Source: Candidatus Saccharibacteria bacterium UBA949
Lineage (GTDB): Bacteria > Patescibacteriota > Saccharimonadia > Saccharimonadales > Saccharimonadaceae
NCBI GenBank assembly: GCA_002293245.1
Contig: DBCV01000036.1
Span: 1,461-8,443, forward strand
Direction: 5' to 3'
DNA: 6,983 nt
In this document: one piece after another, positions 5,255 through 6,983 of the stretch
How the letters are laid out: each line of letters begins with the position of its first letter
How positions within the stretch are numbered: position 1 is the stretch's first letter
Notes under the pieces: generated by a model
Database searches by the model: none
Told to the model about the DNA's origin: nothing
The model's input: the letters and a program-made list of their open reading frames with translations, nothing else
Made by a program: the position numbers and the translations under genes

Positions 5255-5283
5255 CTTGTAGCACACATTACAAAAAAAGTCAA
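5255..5283 (-). promoter_or_regulatory. Putative promoter of the M41-like gene, TTGACT-17-TACAAG
   Basis: On the minus strand, -35 TTGACT (5278-5283, five of six consensus bases) and -10 TACAAG (5255-5260, four of six) are 17 bases apart. TGC directly before the -10 gives an extended -10 form. The predicted leader is about 57 nt, holding the hairpin and the Shine-Dalgarno sequence. It lies after the permease stop, so the M41-like gene is likely a separate transcription unit. Confidence 0.55.
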
Positions 5284-5307
5284 TAGTGCATCTGTTTTTT
5301 CGCTATT
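5272..5307 (-). terminator. Possible weak terminator after the ABC permease gene
   Basis: On the minus strand AATAG (5303-5307, overlapping the TAG stop) can pair with CTATT (5282-5286) across a 16-nt loop, followed by GAC and seven T (5272-5278). The stem is short and A/T-rich, so termination may be inefficient. The T run also forms part of the spacer of the next promoter. Confidence 0.3.
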
Positions 5308-6511
5308 TTCGTTGCAATAGTGATTTGATGGATACTTTTTTGTCGTATTCTAGGGCGCCGAATTTGAAGATACGAACGGCGAGGCGCATCAATACCACGA
5401 TAAAGACCGCCATGAGGACCGCGCTGGCGGCGAATTCCCAGACCTCGAGATTGCCGAAGGCCATGCGCAGCGGGATGGCGATAGGTGCGGAGAAGGGGAA
5501 CAGCGTGAGCGCGCGGGCCATCATATCGGGTGATGTGGCGATGAATGAGTTCATAAAGAAGAAGGGTAGGAACATTAGGATAATCACAACACCGAACATG
5601 CGGTTGGCGTCTTTGGCTGTGGGCATAAGTAGCCCCATGACCATAAGCAGCTCTGTGAGTAGGATAATACCCAGCACCAACACAGTTAAGCAGGCGGCTA
5701 TTACGGGTACGGCCCAGTTGATTTGGTTGACGATTTCGCCAAGCGGAATGCCGAAAACTACTGCTCCTTGCATAGCAAAGCTGGCGATGATCACGGGTGC
5801 CAGCATAATGGTCACCTGCAAGAACCCGAGCGCAACGAGCGAAACCACCTTGCCCCAAATGAATGTGCTGGGCTCGACGGAGGTCAGCAGCATTTCCGTC
5901 ACGCGGTTTTCTTTCTCTTCGGTCATGCTGGTGAGGTTTTGGTTGCCGAACATTACGATGAGAATATAGATGATGACCACCACGGCGAGCGGTAAGATAA
6001 TGTCGGAAAGACTATTCTTTTCCTCCCCCTCCACAAAATTGATAGATTCGGTTTGTAGCGCTCCGGTCATGACGGCGATTTGATTGGCGCTGAGGTCTGC
6101 GCTGACTGATTCCAGCAAAAGGGCTTTTAGGCCGCCGGAAAAGTCTTCCATCAGCTTGGCGCTGTTGGTGTAAACCGTGATTTTTTCGGCGGTTAGGTCG
6201 GCGGGAATAAAGTAGAAAATATCCAGTTTGTCGGTGGTCACTTGCCCGATGCCCGTATCCCGGCTGTCGAGCACGGCCCAGCCATTTTGGGCGAGCTTGA
6301 TGCCCGATTCGTTCAGGATGCCAATCCGTTTGTCGGCCAGGTCGGTTGCGGCCAGGTCTGGCTGCGAGTTGACGGTGGACAGAGCGATTACGCCAACGAG
6401 TAATACTGGCAAAATGAGTGCGGCGACCCAGAACGCTCGTTTTTTGATAGCACGAGTGATTTCGAACTTGACAATTGTACCTAATTTACTACTCACCGCT
6501 TTTTTCTCCAT
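5303..6511 (-). CDS. ABC-2 type transporter permease, NatB-like
   Basis: A 402-residue membrane subunit of an export-type ABC transporter. Topology by eye: one N-terminal helix (about 27-47), a large outside domain (about 48-168), then about five more helices (170-188, 219-246, 267-296, 306-324, 358-382). The motif TEEKENRVTEMLLTSVEPSTFIWGK (196-220), followed by ALGFLQ, is the hallmark of the NatB/YhaP branch of ABC-2 permeases, which pair with NatA-like ATPases. The substrate cannot be read from sequence; NatAB in Bacillus exports sodium, but relatives vary. The ATG at 6511 overlaps the ATPase gene by 23 nt and has no clear Shine-Dalgarno. An in-frame GTG at 6494-6496 overlaps by eight nt and has GGAG nine bases upstream, so it may be the true start (397 residues). 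Confidence 0.9.
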   Translation of the reverse strand: MEKKAVSSKLGTIVKFEITRAIKKRAFWVAALILPVLLVGVIALSTVNSQPDLAATDLADKRIGILNESGIKLAQNGWAVLDSRDTGIGQVTTDKLDIFYFIPADLTAEKITVYTNSAKLMEDFSGGLKALLLESVSADLSANQIAVMTGALQTESINFVEGEEKNSLSDIILPLAVVVIIYILIVMFGNQNLTSMTEEKENRVTEMLLTSVEPSTFIWGKVVSLVALGFLQVTIMLAPVIIASFAMQGAVVFGIPLGEIVNQINWAVPVIAACLTVLVLGIILLTELLMVMGLLMPTAKDANRMFGVVIILMFLPFFFMNSFIATSPDMMARALTLFPFSAPIAIPLRMAFGNLEVWEFAASAVLMAVFIVVLMRLAVRIFKFGALEYDKKVSIKSLLQRK

Positions 6512-6983
6512 AAACTTTTACGAATACATCATCTAGGCTGCTCTCGCCAAACTTTTTCTTGACTTCGGCGACAGTGCCATAGGCTTTGGCCCGACCGTCT
6601 TTGAGCAGCAAGACCCTGTCGCAGGTCTTCTCGACTTCTTCCATGTTGTGCGAAATCATCAGGATGGTGGCGCCGCGCTGGTGTTCTGCGTTGATTAGGT
6701 CGCGGAGCAAGCGGCGGTTGACCGGGTCAAAACCTTTGGTGGGTTCGTCGAGAATAAGGATATCAGGTTGTCCCATGATAGTGACGCCCAGCTGAACTTT
6801 TTGTTGCTGGCCGCCGCTCAGGCTGCTGACTTTGGCCGTGGCCATATCCAGCAGGTCAACGCGGCGGAGGAAGTCGAGGATCCACTTGGTGCTATCCGTC
6901 ACATTCTTCAGATCGGCAAAGTACTTCATTACGTCAAAGACGGTTTCTTTTTTGTAGAGACCACGTTCTTCGGGCAGGTAGCC
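6489..6983 (-). CDS. ABC transporter ATP-binding protein, NatA-like, 5'-truncated by window edge
   Basis: The C-terminal 164 residues of an ABC ATPase. The frame stays open to the right edge, beginning GYLPEERGLYKKETVFDV, which is the segment just after the Q-loop in drug/Na-type exporters. The ATG at 6929 is therefore internal, and the Walker A motif lies outside the window. Then come the signature LSGGQQQKVQ (55-64), Walker B ILILDEP (75-81), the D-loop region GFDP and the H-loop His in MISHNMEEVE (His111). The short C-terminal tail SSLDDVFVKVYGEKSGE is typical of the DrrA/NatA group. The gene overlaps the permease by 8-23 nt, so the two are co-translated and almost certainly form one transporter that uses ATP hydrolysis for export. 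Confidence 0.93.
   Translation of the reverse strand, partial: GYLPEERGLYKKETVFDVMKYFADLKNVTDSTKWILDFLRRVDLLDMATAKVSSLSGGQQQKVQLGVTIMGQPDILILDEPTKGFDPVNRRLLRDLINAEHQRGATILMISHNMEEVEKTCDRVLLLKDGRAKAYGTVAEVKKKFGESSLDDVFVKVYGEKSGE

Noticed and set aside
5281..5322. Direct repeat CAATAGTG at 5281 and 5315
   Set aside because: It is two eight-base copies only, one inside permease codons, with no further repeat structure. Chance explains it.
5286..5969. Long plus-strand frame opposite the permease, and other long opposite-strand frames (for example 49-738, 2105-2776 and 3109-3789 minus)
   Set aside because: They lie opposite clear family members, show no recognisable domains and have the composition expected of complementary coding strands.
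1..6983. CRISPR array, insertion sequence, attachment site, toxin-antitoxin pair or defence system
   Set aside because: No regularly spaced repeats, transposase, integrase or paired small genes were seen. Two tRNAs are present, but no second copy of their 3' ends was noticed that would suggest integration.

Overview
The window reads as ordinary bacterial chromosome, most likely from a Patescibacteria/CPR lineage such as Candidatus Saccharibacteria; this assignment is inferred and was not tested by a search. Three things point that way. The MurF-type ligase has no N-terminal substrate domain. Several genes seem to lack a leader, with a -10 box placed almost directly against the ATG. The spacing between genes is tight. 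UGA is used as a real stop at the end of the YjbR-like gene, where the protein ends at the usual family position, which argues against the UGA=Gly code of Gracilibacteria and Absconditabacteria.

Layout. 1-821 (+): 3' part of a subtilisin-like (S8) serine protease, cut by the left edge just after the expected catalytic His motif. 873-1223 (-): MmcQ/YjbR-family protein, convergent with the protease. 1278-1364 (-): tRNA-Ser(UGA). 1383-2093 (-): YebC/TACO1 translation factor. 2094-2135: compact divergent promoter region. 2136-3107 (+) and 3091-4371 (+): ddl and a MurF-type ligase, overlapping by 17 nt. 4406-4481 (+): tRNA-Phe(GAA), followed by a strong terminator hairpin. 4508-5191 (-): small membrane protein with a FtsH-like M41 zinc peptidase domain but no AAA+ ATPase domain. 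5303-6511 (-) and 6489-6983 (-): NatB-like ABC-2 permease and the 3' part of its NatA-like ATPase, overlapping.

How the genes work together. Ddl makes D-Ala-D-Ala and the MurF-type enzyme would attach it to the UDP-MurNAc-tripeptide, so the overlapping pair forms a two-step peptidoglycan precursor operon. The ATPase and permease form one export-type ABC transporter. YebC and the two tRNAs belong to translation. The M41-like peptidase appears to have its own promoter and a leader that starts with a hairpin, so it is probably expressed separately from the transporter upstream of it.

Initiation signals divide into two sorts. yebC, ddl and yjbR have a -10 box 6-10 nt from an ATG and no Shine-Dalgarno sequence. 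The murF-type gene, the M41-like gene and perhaps the permease have purine-rich Shine-Dalgarno sequences and GTG starts. No mobile element, CRISPR array or defence system is visible. The most unusual gene is the AAA-less M41 peptidase. No gap without a gene exceeds about 120 nt.
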